Source: JAAZIN01 sp964441025 (GTDB taxonomy: Bacteria > Bacillota > Dethiobacteria > DTU022). Taken from it: a stretch of 64,000 nucleotides of DNA. The notes under the pieces were generated by a model. The model was given only the letters and a program-made list of their open reading frames with translations, was not told where the DNA came from and ran no database searches. Position 1 is the stretch's first letter; each line of letters starts with the position of its first letter. A program made the position numbers and the translations under genes. Positions 8,951 through 17,797 of this stretch are shown piece after piece. The stretch lies in contig CAYTXG010000001.1 of the NCBI GenBank assembly GCA_964441025.1, positions 1 through 64,000 on the forward strand. The letters run 5' to 3'.

Positions 8951-9538
8951 TTGGATAGAGAGCGCGTGGCGGAACTGGCGGGGCGGAGCGATGATGCTTC
9001 GCGCCGGGAACTGTTCGATCTTTTCTACAGGCGCACCTATGCTGCGGCCTATGCAATTCTGCGGCACCGGGAGAGCGCCGAGGATATTACCCAGGATGCC
9101 TTTATCAGGGCCTTTCAGAATATGACCCGGTTAAGGGATAAGGGAAAATTCGGGGCCTGGCTGGCGGCGATCGCAACGAACCTGGCCCGCAACCATCTGA
9201 AAAGGGAGAAGCGGTTCTATTACCCGGGCAATCCTGTCGAGCTTTCGGGCGGCCCGGCGGATTGCCCCCCCCGCAGCACGGAAGATGAGGTTATCCGCGA
9301 GGCGGAGATCGCCCGGGTTCGCGTGGCGCTGCGCACCCTGCCCCCGGAGCAGTACCAGGTGGTGATCTTGCAGTATTTTTACGATCTCAAGCTGACCGAT
9401 ATTGCCGAGCTTCTCAAGATCAGCCCGGGCACTGTTAAATCGCGCCTTTTTCGGGCCCGGGGCAGATTATCCCGCGTCCTGGAACCGGAACAGGATTCTG
9501 TTTGTCAACTAGACAGAGGAGGCGGTGAGGGCTTATGA
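8951..9538 (+). CDS. ECF-type RNA polymerase sigma factor
   Basis: This is a group 4 (ECF, SigW/RpoE-like) sigma factor of about 195 residues. Region 2 is visible as AYAILRHRESAEDITQDAF and WLAAIATNLARNHLKREKR. Region 4 is visible as LPPEQYQVVILQYFYDLKL and the helix-turn-helix DIAELLKISPGTVKSRLFRA. The chosen start is TTG 8951, seven bases after AAGGAGG (8938-8944); a TTG at 8918 extends the frame without a ribosome binding site. The next gene overlaps by four bases (ATGA) and encodes a single-pass membrane protein, the usual sigma/anti-sigma arrangement. The signal it answers to is unknown. Confidence 0.93.
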   Translation: MDRERVAELAGRSDDASRRELFDLFYRRTYAAAYAILRHRESAEDITQDAFIRAFQNMTRLRDKGKFGAWLAAIATNLARNHLKREKRFYYPGNPVELSGGPADCPPRSTEDEVIREAEIARVRVALRTLPPEQYQVVILQYFYDLKLTDIAELLKISPGTVKSRLFRARGRLSRVLEPEQDSVCQLDRGGGEGL

Positions 9539-10269
9539 ATCCCTCTGAAAGATATGGCGGCGGCGAGGGGATCATCAGGGAGGCGCTCCGGCGGGAGCTG
9601 GAGAGCGCACCGCTTTCCCTGCCTGAGCCGGCCTGGGGGCGCATCCGGGCCGGGATTTTCCGGAAGAAAAAAACCCCGGGAATTACTGTCAGGTGCTGTT
9701 TTTCCATGCGCCGTCTCGCGGCGGCGGCCGCGCTTCTGCTTGTTGTTCTGGCCGGCGGGATGGCTCTTAAAAGTTCAGACCTTCTGGCCCCGCCGGGATT
9801 GTGGAAGAGAGATTGTGCGCAGCCGGAGACAAAGGGGGAGGAAGCCGCGCAGGATATGGTTTTGGAGGTGGAGCCGCCGTCAACACTGCCGGGCGGTTTT
9901 GCCCCTGTAAATATGGAGGGGGGGGACTATTTTCAGGTAGAGGATCATTATCCTGCTGCGGTATACCGCAGGGGTGAAGAGAGCCTGCTCTGGATCAGCG
10001 CATCGCCCCCTTCAACAGATATGCCCTTGTTTGTATCCGAACTCAGCCGCCAGCTGGGCACGGAAATTGAGATTCCCGACGGAGCAGGGGCAGGGGTTAA
10101 TGGGAGCGGCGGCGGTATCCTTGAATTTAAGGCCGGCGGTCGTTCAGGCATTGCCTGGCAGTCTGAAGGCGGCTCCTACGCTTTTCTCACCTTGAGCGGC
10201 TCTCCAGACCTGTGCGCCCTGATCTGCCTGTGGGATACCGGAGAGCAGTCGATTTGCCCCCTGGAATAA
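9535..10269 (+). CDS. probable anti-sigma factor, single-pass membrane protein
   Basis: The 244-residue product has a short charged cytoplasmic N-terminus (about 1-55), one membrane segment (about 58-78, RRLAAAAALLLVVLAGGMAL) and an extracytoplasmic domain. That domain (YFQVEDHYPAAVYRRGEESL and GGSYAFLTLSG) loosely resembles the DUF4367-type sensor domains found on anti-sigma proteins. Its start codon overlaps the sigma-factor stop by four bases, so translation is coupled. No ZAS zinc motif (H-x3-C-x2-C) is visible. The anti-sigma role is inferred from position and topology, not from a recognised domain. Confidence 0.65.
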   Translation: MNPSERYGGGEGIIREALRRELESAPLSLPEPAWGRIRAGIFRKKKTPGITVRCCFSMRRLAAAAALLLVVLAGGMALKSSDLLAPPGLWKRDCAQPETKGEEAAQDMVLEVEPPSTLPGGFAPVNMEGGDYFQVEDHYPAAVYRRGEESLLWISASPPSTDMPLFVSELSRQLGTEIEIPDGAGAGVNGSGGGILEFKAGGRSGIAWQSEGGSYAFLTLSGSPDLCALICLWDTGEQSICPLE

Positions 10270-10310
10270 AAGAACAGACCGGGCTTTATGCATTCGAGGA
10301 GGGAAGCGCC

Positions 10311-11051
10311 ATTAACGGAAACAAAGCACATAAAACGGTATTGCTGGCGGCTGTGCTGCTGGCTCCATTTTTTCTTTCAGCCTGCAAAGCTACGGCGCCG
10401 CCGCTGCGTATTCCCTGGCAGGGCGGAGAGATCTCCGTGATGGAGGTGAGCAGGCAGGGCGAGCTTCTATTCTATGATGAGAGCAGGATTGTTGAAGAAG
10501 GCGGGGCCCTTCTTTTTACATCGGAATATCAGTACACTTCTGCACCGCTGACGCGACGGATTTACCTGGATCCGGAAACACTGCTTCCCCGGCGCAGCGA
10601 GACACTCTTTACCACAGCTGAAGGGGTAAAAAGCAGCCTGGATGTTCTTTACGGGGAGGGAGAGGCCAGGGTGAAGTTGAGCAGGGGCGGAAAAGTGGAG
10701 GAAAAGATCGTGCCCCTGCCCGAACGGCCCTGTTTTGATAATGAACAGCTTGATCTTCTTCTGCGCACCCTGCCACTTGAAGCAGGCTGGAAAGGCCGGA
10801 TCAGCCTTTTTGTCCCGGCAACATCCAGGATTGCGGTGATCAATATCGAGGTGATAGGGCGGGAAGAGGTTGCCGTTGCGGCGGATGCTTATGATTGCTA
10901 TATTGTCGAGCTGAAAGGGCTGGGCCGGCGGGCCTGGATCGGGGTGGAGCAGCCCTGCCCGCTGGTGATGTCTGTGAATGAGAGCGACGGCACCCTCTCG
11001 CAGCTTGTTGAGTACCATCCCGGCGGTGACGGAGAAGAATCTGAAGAGTGA
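10311..11051 (+). CDS. lipoprotein, third gene of the ECF sigma operon
   Basis: From base 10311 the product reads as a lipoprotein: a short basic N-terminus, a hydrophobic stretch (TVLLAAVLLAPFFLSAC) and a lipobox LSAC, then about 220 exported residues. No family is recognised; the body (YTSAPLTRRIYLDPETLLP, and FVPATSRIAVINIEVIG) resembles DUF3108-like outer-surface proteins. The start is odd: the only well-placed ribosome binding site (GAGGAGGG, 10296-10303) lies seven bases before an ATT codon at 10311. The nearest in-frame standard start (GTG 10212) lies inside the previous gene and would place about 33 odd residues before the signal peptide. A rare ATT start is therefore proposed. It probably belongs to the envelope-stress module with the sigma factor. 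Confidence 0.6.
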   Translation: MNGNKAHKTVLLAAVLLAPFFLSACKATAPPLRIPWQGGEISVMEVSRQGELLFYDESRIVEEGGALLFTSEYQYTSAPLTRRIYLDPETLLPRRSETLFTTAEGVKSSLDVLYGEGEARVKLSRGGKVEEKIVPLPERPCFDNEQLDLLLRTLPLEAGWKGRISLFVPATSRIAVINIEVIGREEVAVAADAYDCYIVELKGLGRRAWIGVEQPCPLVMSVNESDGTLSQLVEYHPGGDGEESEE

Positions 11052-11336
11052 AGAGTGCGTATCCATTTCCACAACAGCGGCATCTGGATTTGCCGCTATA
11101 TGTTTCTGGTAATCAGCACAGGTGCGGCCTATCCTGCTTCTCTTGTCCACATGTTCCTCCGATAAATGCACCGGTTGCGGACCCGGTATGCTGCTGATTT
11201 ATAACGCGCATCGCTCTTTTTTTGATCCCCCTGGATATGGTGGAAGTACTTTTACCCTGGGTCCGGCATATTTACTTTGTCTACTGGCGCCTTTTAAAAA
11301 CTTTTAAAAACGGTGTCTTCTTGCGAATATTCCTCA
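11052..11336. other. intergenic stretch, no gene seen
   Basis: No credible coding sequence was found on either strand in this stretch between the sigma operon and the catabolic operon. It becomes AT-rich toward its right end (TTTTAAAAACTTTTAAAAAC near 11292-11311). A short + frame of about 60 codons at 11122-11307 has no ribosome binding site and no recognisable content. Confidence 0.6.
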
Positions 11337-11365
11337 TTGACAAAAATATATAAGGGTTGTATACT
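11337..11365 (+). promoter_or_regulatory. sigma-A promoter of the catabolic operon
   Basis: TTGACA (11337-11342), a 17-base spacer and TATACT (11360-11365) form a near-consensus housekeeping promoter. It lies 49 bases before the GntR start codon and reads toward the ABC transporter operon. Confidence 0.8.
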
Positions 11366-11381
11366 CTTGGTAAAGGTATAT

Positions 11382-11391
11382 TGTTATAACA
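11382..11391. promoter_or_regulatory. candidate GntR operator
   Basis: TGTTATAACA is a perfect 10-base palindrome set in the AT-rich stretch TATATTGTTATAACATTATA. It begins about 17 bases after the -10 box and 22 bases before the gntR start, a good place for an autorepressor of the GntR/HutC class. Binding by the adjacent regulator is inferred. Confidence 0.5.
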
Positions 11392-11413
11392 TTATAGCTT
11401 TTGGAGGTAAGAA

Positions 11414-12178
11414 ATGGCTACAGAGCATTTGTTTATTGATCTGAGAGTGGATAACGAAAGCCAACTACCGCTGTATGTTCAATTTAAAAATTATATAAAA
11501 GAAAAAATTGAGTCCGCAGAGCTGGAGCCGGGGATGAAATTGCCGAGCGAGTCCTACTTCATAAAACAATTTGACGTCAGCAGGATTGTAATTTCCCAGG
11601 CCTTAAAGGAGTTGGCTTATGAGGGGTTGATAAATCGCTACCGTGGCAAGGGAACTTTTATTTCAGAACCCAAGATTACCCAGGGTTTTGCTCAGCGGCT
11701 TATCGGTTTCAAAGAGGATTCTGCTGAAAAGGGGATGATTACAAAAACAAAGGTTTTAGGGAAAAAGATTGTAATGGCGGACAAGGATCTTGCCGGGGCT
11801 CTAAAACTAAATGTGGGTGAAAAGATCATCAGGATTGCCCGGCTCAGGTATCTGGTCAAAGAAATTGATACCCCCAATCATATTTCGATTACTAACCTTC
11901 CATTAAAACTGTGCCCCAAATTAATTGATGTCGACCTCACTGATCAATCGCTTTATGCCTATCTCAAGGATGAATACCAGTTAGTTATCGCAAAGGGATT
12001 GCGAATCATAGAAGCAATCCCGGCTGATGAGCATCAGGCACAGCTGTTGGAAATTAAGCGTGGCACCCCCTTATTGAAGTTAAAAAGTATAGGTTATAAA
12101 AGCGATGGAGAACCGGTTGAATACTACGAATCGGTATATCGAGGAGATAAAGTTCAATTCGAGGTGGAGGTTTTTTAA
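11414..12178 (+). CDS. GntR family (HutC/FrlR subfamily) transcriptional regulator
   Basis: This is a 254-residue one-component regulator. The winged helix-turn-helix occupies about residues 15-80 (LPSESYFIKQFDVSRIVISQ, then GKGTFIS closing the wing). A UTRA effector-binding domain (about 95-245) follows; its C-terminal EPVEYYESVYRGDKVQFEVE is typical. UTRA domains usually bind the sugar phosphate or metabolite of the pathway they control. It is the first gene of the operon behind a strong promoter and a palindrome, so it probably represses itself and the downstream catabolic genes. Start ATG 11414 follows TTGGAGGTAAG. Confidence 0.92.
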   Translation: MATEHLFIDLRVDNESQLPLYVQFKNYIKEKIESAELEPGMKLPSESYFIKQFDVSRIVISQALKELAYEGLINRYRGKGTFISEPKITQGFAQRLIGFKEDSAEKGMITKTKVLGKKIVMADKDLAGALKLNVGEKIIRIARLRYLVKEIDTPNHISITNLPLKLCPKLIDVDLTDQSLYAYLKDEYQLVIAKGLRIIEAIPADEHQAQLLEIKRGTPLLKLKSIGYKSDGEPVEYYESVYRGDKVQFEVEVF

Positions 12179-12199
12179 ATTCCGAAAAGTGATAGCGGA

Positions 12200-13300
12200 T
12201 TGTTTAATGATATTTTTTCAGCAGCCAGAAAAGACTACCCGTTGCCGCTGGACGGCAAATTCTTTGCTTCTGAAAACACTCCCAGGCTGATTAATTATAT
12301 TTTGGTTGAACAGTTGGAAAAGATTGAAGCACTTGCGCGTGAGATTAGCCTGAACAATCTGGCCAATCTTCATTTTGTCGGATGCGCGTGTAATTTTTCT
12401 GCCGGCCACGATGCCAAGTACATATTGGACAAGTATTCAAGGATACAATGTAATTACTATACCGGTTATCAATTTCTGAGCCGCAACCCTTATATACTGG
12501 ACGAAAACTCTTATGTGTTTTTCATGTCATTATCAGGCGAGACACCCGATGTTATAAAAGCAAAAGAGCATGCGCTCCCGCTTGGGGTGAAGTCGGTTGT
12601 AATATCCCAGACAACTGAAACACCTTTGGCGATAGATGAGCCTGTTGCGGATCACGTCTTCGACTATGAATACCTTGCCGGGGTCTATACCGGTCCGCTC
12701 ACAATCCTATTTTTGCTCTCTGCTTATATTATTAAATACAGGGAAGGCAATGGAGCCCTGTGCAATCAAATTATTGATGAGATGCGCAGGGTGCCCGAGT
12801 ATATGTTGCAGCAGTCCTTGAAATGCGCAAAGGATGCTGAAAAGTGGGCTGAACGTTTTGATGATATTAATCTGTACTATGTTTTGGGCACCGGAATTTT
12901 ATTCGGCCTGGCCTACAAAATAGCTAAAAGCGTGATCAATGAGAATATCTGGATGGACGGCGTTGATGTCGATACAGCCGAGTTTTATCATGGCCCAATT
13001 GAGGTGGTGGAACCTACCCCGCCTGAAAAAGCAAACCGGGCATTCATTCATCTTCTATGCAAGGAAGAAAAGGGACGGATTCCAAGTCTGCAGGCCTTGA
13101 ATTTTCTTACCTCAAAAAATGTCACACAGATTGTTTTTGATGCTGCGGATCACTCTCACTTCAGCGAATTGTTTGATCCTTATGTTTTGTTCGCTCCCAC
13201 AGAATGGCTTGCCATGCATATGGCAGCGCGTAGAAACCATCATGTTGAGGATAGAAGGTACATGGGATTATTGGGCGATCAGTGGGGTTCGTACAGTTAG
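12200..13300 (+). CDS. SIS-domain sugar isomerase/deglycase, FrlB-like
   Basis: This 366-residue protein carries two SIS (sugar isomerase) folds, as in fructoselysine-6-phosphate deglycase FrlB and the isomerase half of GlmS. Phosphosugar-binding segments are visible: HFVGCACNFSAGHDAKYIL, FMSLSGETPDVIKAKEHA, and FYHGPIEVVEP, the last corresponding to the family's catalytic E/H-G-P segment. No glutaminase domain is present, so it is not a GlmS. The start is TTG 12200 and its ribosome binding site is weak, suggesting coupling to the gntR stop 19 bases upstream. With a GntR regulator and a sugar kinase in the same operon it probably cleaves or isomerises a phosphorylated amino-sugar or Amadori-type compound; the substrate is not known. 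Confidence 0.8.
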   Translation: MFNDIFSAARKDYPLPLDGKFFASENTPRLINYILVEQLEKIEALAREISLNNLANLHFVGCACNFSAGHDAKYILDKYSRIQCNYYTGYQFLSRNPYILDENSYVFFMSLSGETPDVIKAKEHALPLGVKSVVISQTTETPLAIDEPVADHVFDYEYLAGVYTGPLTILFLLSAYIIKYREGNGALCNQIIDEMRRVPEYMLQQSLKCAKDAEKWAERFDDINLYYVLGTGILFGLAYKIAKSVINENIWMDGVDVDTAEFYHGPIEVVEPTPPEKANRAFIHLLCKEEKGRIPSLQALNFLTSKNVTQIVFDAADHSHFSELFDPYVLFAPTEWLAMHMAARRNHHVEDRRYMGLLGDQWGSYS

Positions 13301-13385
13301 GTAAAAGCGGTACAATGGAGGTGAGCATATCAAGGGGTAGGGCATTGAAAAGGAAAACTATATAACATTAAAAGAGGAGAGGAAA

Positions 13386-14426
13386 ATGAAAATGAAAAGG
13401 GCATTGGCAATACTTGTTTTGTTGACAATGGTAGCCGGCATTTTAACATCATGCGCGCCAGTTGATGAAAAAACTGATGAGCTAGACGAGCTAGATATCG
13501 TGCTGTTGATAGCTGCTACTGAATCAGATTATTGGGGGAAGTATTGTAGGATAGGGGCTGAGAATGCGGTAATTGATATTGAAGAAAAATACGGCGTTAA
13601 GGTGAACTTTGAGGTCCAGGGTCCCGCTGCAGAATCAGAATGCGAGCAGTTTGTCGCGATTCTGGAGACCATTATTGGAAAAAAACCGGATGGTATAGCC
13701 ATGGGTGGAACATGCCCTGAAGGGTCGGCAGCTCCGGTAATTCAAGCAACAGAATTGGGCATCAGAGTAAATATGATTAGTCTGGGCATTGACTCCTTGT
13801 CAGGCGATCAGTATGGCACTCTATATGAATGCGATCAGCCGGAGCAGGGGAAATTGGCTGCAGAAGCATTGTTTGATGCTATTCAGAAAAAGGGGCTCCC
13901 GCTGGATGGAGTTGTAGCAATTCAGATGTCCGTGGTTGTTCCTGTTCTTGAGGAAAAGAAGGAGCAATTTGTGGAGACTCTTCAGAAACTGGCGCCTGAA
14001 CTAACGATCCTCGATGCGGAATACAATGAAAATGATGTCAATATCGGGATCGGTATTGCCCAGGCACAGCTGGCGAAGTATGGCGATAAACTGGTTGGAT
14101 TTTTTGGAGAATGCAATATCAGTGGAGATGCGATTGCTAAGGCAATTGAGGAATCCAATCGAACTGGTACGATTGCTGCTGTAGCGGTAGATTCAGATCC
14201 GGCTGAGATTGAGGCGCTACGGGCCGGGCATTTGGATGCTCTCATTGTTCAAACACCATACGAACAGTCCTATCGTGCAGTAATGAACATAGCTGAATAC
14301 ATTTTTGATAACAAGGAAGACGCAGATCGTGTCAACATTCCAGGTGTGGTTGTGACAACAGAGAATATGGGTGAATCAGAGTTCGCAGCACTTTTAGACC
14401 CCACAATTCTAGCAAAGAAAAAATAA
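13386..14426 (+). CDS. sugar ABC transporter substrate-binding lipoprotein
   Basis: This 346-residue protein is a periplasmic-binding-protein type I (Peripla_BP_4, RbsB-like) receptor. A lipoprotein signal is clear: KRALAILVLLTMVAGILTSC with the lipid-modified cysteine at residue 23, followed by an acidic linker. The body shows RbsB-like segments (AAESECEQFVAILETIIGKK, then AVAVDSDPAEIEALRAG). It delivers a ligand, probably a sugar or sugar conjugate, to the ATPase and permease encoded next. A 14-bp hairpin lies after its stop codon. ATG 13386 follows AAAGAGGAGAGG. Confidence 0.92.
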   Translation: MKMKRALAILVLLTMVAGILTSCAPVDEKTDELDELDIVLLIAATESDYWGKYCRIGAENAVIDIEEKYGVKVNFEVQGPAAESECEQFVAILETIIGKKPDGIAMGGTCPEGSAAPVIQATELGIRVNMISLGIDSLSGDQYGTLYECDQPEQGKLAAEALFDAIQKKGLPLDGVVAIQMSVVVPVLEEKKEQFVETLQKLAPELTILDAEYNENDVNIGIGIAQAQLAKYGDKLVGFFGECNISGDAIAKAIEESNRTGTIAAVAVDSDPAEIEALRAGHLDALIVQTPYEQSYRAVMNIAEYIFDNKEDADRVNIPGVVVTTENMGESEFAALLDPTILAKKK

Positions 14427-14434
14427 TATCAATA

Positions 14435-14466
14435 TTTCCAGGTGGCCGTTGACGGCCACCTGGAAA
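14435..14466 (+). other. 14-bp perfect hairpin after the substrate-binding protein gene
   Basis: TTTCCAGGTGGCCG (14435-14448), a TTGA loop and CGGCCACCTGGAAA (14453-14466) form a perfect 14-bp stem with no T-run behind it. It sits between the stop of the binding-protein gene and the ATPase start. Such hairpins commonly protect the upstream message, giving more binding protein than membrane subunits. A GTG inside the hairpin (14442) is in frame with the ATPase but is not a likely start. Confidence 0.75.
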
Positions 14467-14483
14467 ATAAAAAGGATCAATCC

Positions 14484-15974
14484 ATGGATAAAAATAACTT
14501 TGTCGAACTGGTAAACATATCAAAAGCGTTCCCCGGAGTCCAGGCGCTGGATCGTGTGGATATGGCATTCAGCAAAGGGGAAGTTCATGGAATCGTGGGC
14601 GAAAATGGTGCGGGAAAATCTACACTTATAAAAATTCTCACAGGGGTATACCAGAAGGACTCGGGGTCGATTTTGATTAACGGGCAGGAGCAAAAAATTG
14701 AATCCACACTGGATGCGCATAGGAACAATATATGGGCAGTGTACCAGGAGACAATAATCGCTCCGGAGCTATCAATTGGTGAGAACTTCTATTTGGGAAA
14801 ACTGCCGGTTAACAAGTTTGGAATTATCGATTGGTCCCAGGTTCACGAATCGACGGGAAAAATCCTCTCGGTCTTCGATATTGAACTGGATACCAGAAAG
14901 AAAATTGCCGAATTATCAAATACTGAAAAGGCTTTTATTACGATCATCAAAGTCATTCAGGAAAACGCAGAACTCATGATTTTTGATGAGCCAACTGCGA
15001 AATTAACTTCAGGTGAAGTTAAGTCCTTGTTTAAAATCATCAATGATTTAAAACAAAAAGGTGTTGCAGTTGTCTACATCTCCCACAATCTCAAAGAAAT
15101 ATTTGACATCTGTGATGTAGTGACGGTGTTAAAGGACGGGGAAAAAGTTAAAACTTTGCCCATTGAACAGTTGGACGAGGATAAATTAACTTCATTGATG
15201 GTTGGAAGAACATTTGAGAGCATGTACCAGATTCAGCACTTTAAAAAGAAGGATGTAGTGCTCAAGGTTAAGGATCTGTCAAGGGGGCCTTATTTCAAGG
15301 AAGTCAGTTTTGATCTGCATGTAGGTGAGGTTCTGGGTTTCTATGGACTGGTCGGTTCGGGCAGAACAGCATTGATGCGGTCGTTGTTCGGAGTGGAGAA
15401 ACCAGACTCAGGTGAAATTACCATTTATAGCAACGTGGTGAACATCAAAGAGCCTTTCGATGCCATTGCCCAGGGGATCGGTATGGTCCCCGAAGATCGG
15501 AGAAGTCAGGGGCTGGCGATGTCATTGAATGTAGAAACCAACATCAACATATCCTCCTATGAAAATGTTTCACTAATGGGCGTAATAAATAACGCGAAAG
15601 CAGGAAAGAAAGCAAGAGAGCTTGTTGACTATCTGGCCATAAAGACGCCCAGTATTTTTCAACAAGTGTCGAAATTGAGCGGTGGGACGCAGCAAAAAGT
15701 AATCCTGGCAAGATGGCTCAGCCGGATGTCAAATATATTGATTCTCGATGAACCGACAGTGGGGATTGATGTTGGCGCCAAGTCGGAAATTTATCGCTTG
15801 ATTCAAAATATGAGTGAACAGGGTAAATCCATCATCCTGGTTTCTTCTTATCTTCCGGAGATCATCGGCCTTTCTGACAGGATCCTTGTGATGGTCGACG
15901 GTAAGATAGCGGGAGAAATGTCAGGAAAGGAATTAAACGAAGAGGATATTATTCGCATGGCAACATGCCTCTAA
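14484..15974 (+). CDS. sugar ABC transporter ATP-binding protein, RbsA/MglA type
   Basis: This roughly 496-residue protein has two fused nucleotide-binding domains and powers the importer. Domain 1 has Walker A GENGAGKST and Walker B IFDEPTAKLTSGE; its signature motif is degenerate (ELSNTEKAF in place of LSxxxxQ). Domain 2 has the altered P-loop GLVGSGRTALM, a good signature KLSGGTQQKVILARWL and ILDEPTVGIDVGAK. Such asymmetry is normal for the family. ATG 14484 follows AAAGGAT with seven bases between; the GTG at 14442 lies in the hairpin and is rejected. It acts with the permease and lipoprotein on either side. Confidence 0.93.
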   Translation: MDKNNFVELVNISKAFPGVQALDRVDMAFSKGEVHGIVGENGAGKSTLIKILTGVYQKDSGSILINGQEQKIESTLDAHRNNIWAVYQETIIAPELSIGENFYLGKLPVNKFGIIDWSQVHESTGKILSVFDIELDTRKKIAELSNTEKAFITIIKVIQENAELMIFDEPTAKLTSGEVKSLFKIINDLKQKGVAVVYISHNLKEIFDICDVVTVLKDGEKVKTLPIEQLDEDKLTSLMVGRTFESMYQIQHFKKKDVVLKVKDLSRGPYFKEVSFDLHVGEVLGFYGLVGSGRTALMRSLFGVEKPDSGEITIYSNVVNIKEPFDAIAQGIGMVPEDRRSQGLAMSLNVETNINISSYENVSLMGVINNAKAGKKARELVDYLAIKTPSIFQQVSKLSGGTQQKVILARWLSRMSNILILDEPTVGIDVGAKSEIYRLIQNMSEQGKSIILVSSYLPEIIGLSDRILVMVDGKIAGEMSGKELNEEDIIRMATCL

Positions 15975-15997
15975 TCCTAATCCTTTGAGGGGTAATT

Positions 15998-16966
15998 ATG
16001 AATAAAAAACTGAATATGAATAGTGTCTTCGGAAATATCAAGAAAACCGAGTTTGTTTTATTTTTCATGATCGTTTTAATATTTGTAGTTATGTCATTGA
16101 CGACAAAAACTTTCCTGACAGGTTACAACCTGCAAATTATAATGACCTCTGCTACTATTGTGGGTATTCTTGCAATTTCTTCGACCCTGATTATCATCAC
16201 CGGCGGGATTGATTTAAGCATCGGATCAGTTGTCGGTTTAAGCGCAATGCTGGCAGCTGTTTTCATGAGCAGTGATGGAATGAATATGGGAATCTGGTCG
16301 TCAATCCTGCTCTCAACTTTAATATGCATTATTGTGGGTGTTTATCATGCGGTGATTATTTATGAACTCAAAATCGATCCATTCATTGTCACCCTGGCGA
16401 GCAGCATATTTCTCAGAGGTATTATCAAGCTGCTCAGTAATTCAAGGACCGTAACACATTTTCCGGAAAAATTTAACGGATTTGCCCAGAAGCAAGTATA
16501 TGGATTGCCAACCATTGTATGGATATGGCTGCTTATAGGATTGGTATGCTTTCTCATTTTGAGGTATACAAGGTTCGGCAGGAACCTCTTTGTTATGGGG
16601 AGTGGAATAGAAGTAGCCAGGCTGGCAGGTATTAACACCCGCCTCACAACTTACGTTGTTTATTGCATGGCCGCTTTTCTCTGCTCTGTAGCAGGGATTC
16701 TTATGACCTCCAGGTTGGCTTCTGCCCAACCTACTGGTGGGGCTGCTTACCTTATGCCGGCTATTACCGCAGCAGTCATCGGCGGAGCGAGCCTCAAGGG
16801 GGCCAAAGGCTCTATTGTTGGCACCTTGCTGGGCACGATTCTGATAACCATCATTACCAATGCGGGCATCCACCTGGAAATCAACACATTTGTTATGGAA
16901 AGCGCGACCGGTGTACTGCTAACCTTGGCTGTGGTTTTTGATATTTTAAGGCAGCGAAAAGAATAA
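15998..16966 (+). CDS. sugar ABC transporter permease, RbsC type
   Basis: This 322-residue membrane protein of the BPD_transp_2 (RbsC/AraH) family forms the import channel. About eight to ten hydrophobic segments are visible, with the family hallmark GGIDLSIGSVVGLSAM near residue 70 and the second conserved segment AVIGGASLKGAKGSIVGTLL near residue 265. A single permease gene is present, as expected for homodimeric RbsC-type systems. ATG 15998 follows TGAGGGG. It lies 23 bases after the ATPase stop. Confidence 0.93.
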   Translation: MNKKLNMNSVFGNIKKTEFVLFFMIVLIFVVMSLTTKTFLTGYNLQIIMTSATIVGILAISSTLIIITGGIDLSIGSVVGLSAMLAAVFMSSDGMNMGIWSSILLSTLICIIVGVYHAVIIYELKIDPFIVTLASSIFLRGIIKLLSNSRTVTHFPEKFNGFAQKQVYGLPTIVWIWLLIGLVCFLILRYTRFGRNLFVMGSGIEVARLAGINTRLTTYVVYCMAAFLCSVAGILMTSRLASAQPTGGAAYLMPAITAAVIGGASLKGAKGSIVGTLLGTILITIITNAGIHLEINTFVMESATGVLLTLAVVFDILRQRKE

Positions 16967-16989
16967 CTGCACCGGAAAGGGGGAGAGAA

Positions 16990-17784
16990 ATGTTAGGGAG
17001 TATTTTAGGACCATATATTCATATCGGATTACCTGTGCTTGATCTCGTAAAAGTAAAGGAATGGTATCGGGATATTCTCTCTTTCGAGATCATACATGAA
17101 CCTTCGCTTACAGTAGACGGGAACACCATCCGAATCTCATTCTTGAAAAAGGGTGATTTGGAGTTAGAGTTATATGAGCTGACTGAAGGTGAGAAGAAAG
17201 ATTACGCAGCACGAAAGTGCGGTGTGATCGATCATTTGGCAATGAAAGTCAGAGATGTTGAAAAAGCGACGGCTATTCTTACCGGGAGCGGTGCCGTAGC
17301 TGTTGACAATGTAGAGGGGCTCACAGAAAAAGGGCTGAAGTCCCAAATGCTAACAGGGATCTTTGGGGAAAAATTATTAATCACTGAAACCGAAACCCCG
17401 GTGCTCGAGGATTTTGATTTGGCGCATATTGGCATAGCCTACTCCGACAGGGATAAAACGATATCCTTTTACAAGCGATTCGGTTTTGAACTTCTTGACG
17501 ATAATGTAGATTCTTCCATTCTCTCTTTGCGATACAAAAACATCATTATGAAATTTTTCCCTGTCTCCGAAGCAGAAATGGCCCAGTTGGGCGACGGCTA
17601 CATTGATCATGTGGCATTTGACGTAAAGGATGTTGATAGTGCCTACAATGAGGTCAAATCAGCAAGGATTATGGTAATCGAAGAAGCACCCGTAGAGTTG
17701 CCTTTTTGGGACAAGGGTATAAAATATTTCAATTTTCGGGGGCCCGGTAATGAGAAGCTCGAGTTAGAGCAGAGATTAAAATAA
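16990..17784 (+). CDS. VOC (glyoxalase/dioxygenase fold) protein with two domains
   Basis: This 264-residue protein contains two tandem vicinal-oxygen-chelate domains, about 1-130 and 135-264. Each begins with the typical strand (YIHIGLPVLDLVKVKEWYRD, then LAHIGIAYSDRDKTISFYKR) and carries candidate metal ligands (VIDHLAMKVRD, YIDHVAFDVKD, and a C-terminal ELEQRLK glutamate). VOC enzymes include isomerases, epimerases, lyases and dioxygenases, so the reaction cannot be assigned. Its place in the middle of a sugar-uptake operon suggests an epimerase or isomerase step on the imported compound. ATG 16990 follows AAAGGGGGAGAG. Confidence 0.8.
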   Translation: MLGSILGPYIHIGLPVLDLVKVKEWYRDILSFEIIHEPSLTVDGNTIRISFLKKGDLELELYELTEGEKKDYAARKCGVIDHLAMKVRDVEKATAILTGSGAVAVDNVEGLTEKGLKSQMLTGIFGEKLLITETETPVLEDFDLAHIGIAYSDRDKTISFYKRFGFELLDDNVDSSILSLRYKNIIMKFFPVSEAEMAQLGDGYIDHVAFDVKDVDSAYNEVKSARIMVIEEAPVELPFWDKGIKYFNFRGPGNEKLELEQRLK

Positions 17785-17797
17785 AAGAGGTGAGAAC

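Noticed and set aside
10212..10310. GTG 10212 as start of the lipoprotein gene
   Set aside because: It lies inside the anti-sigma gene, has no ribosome binding site and adds residues that would disrupt the signal peptide.
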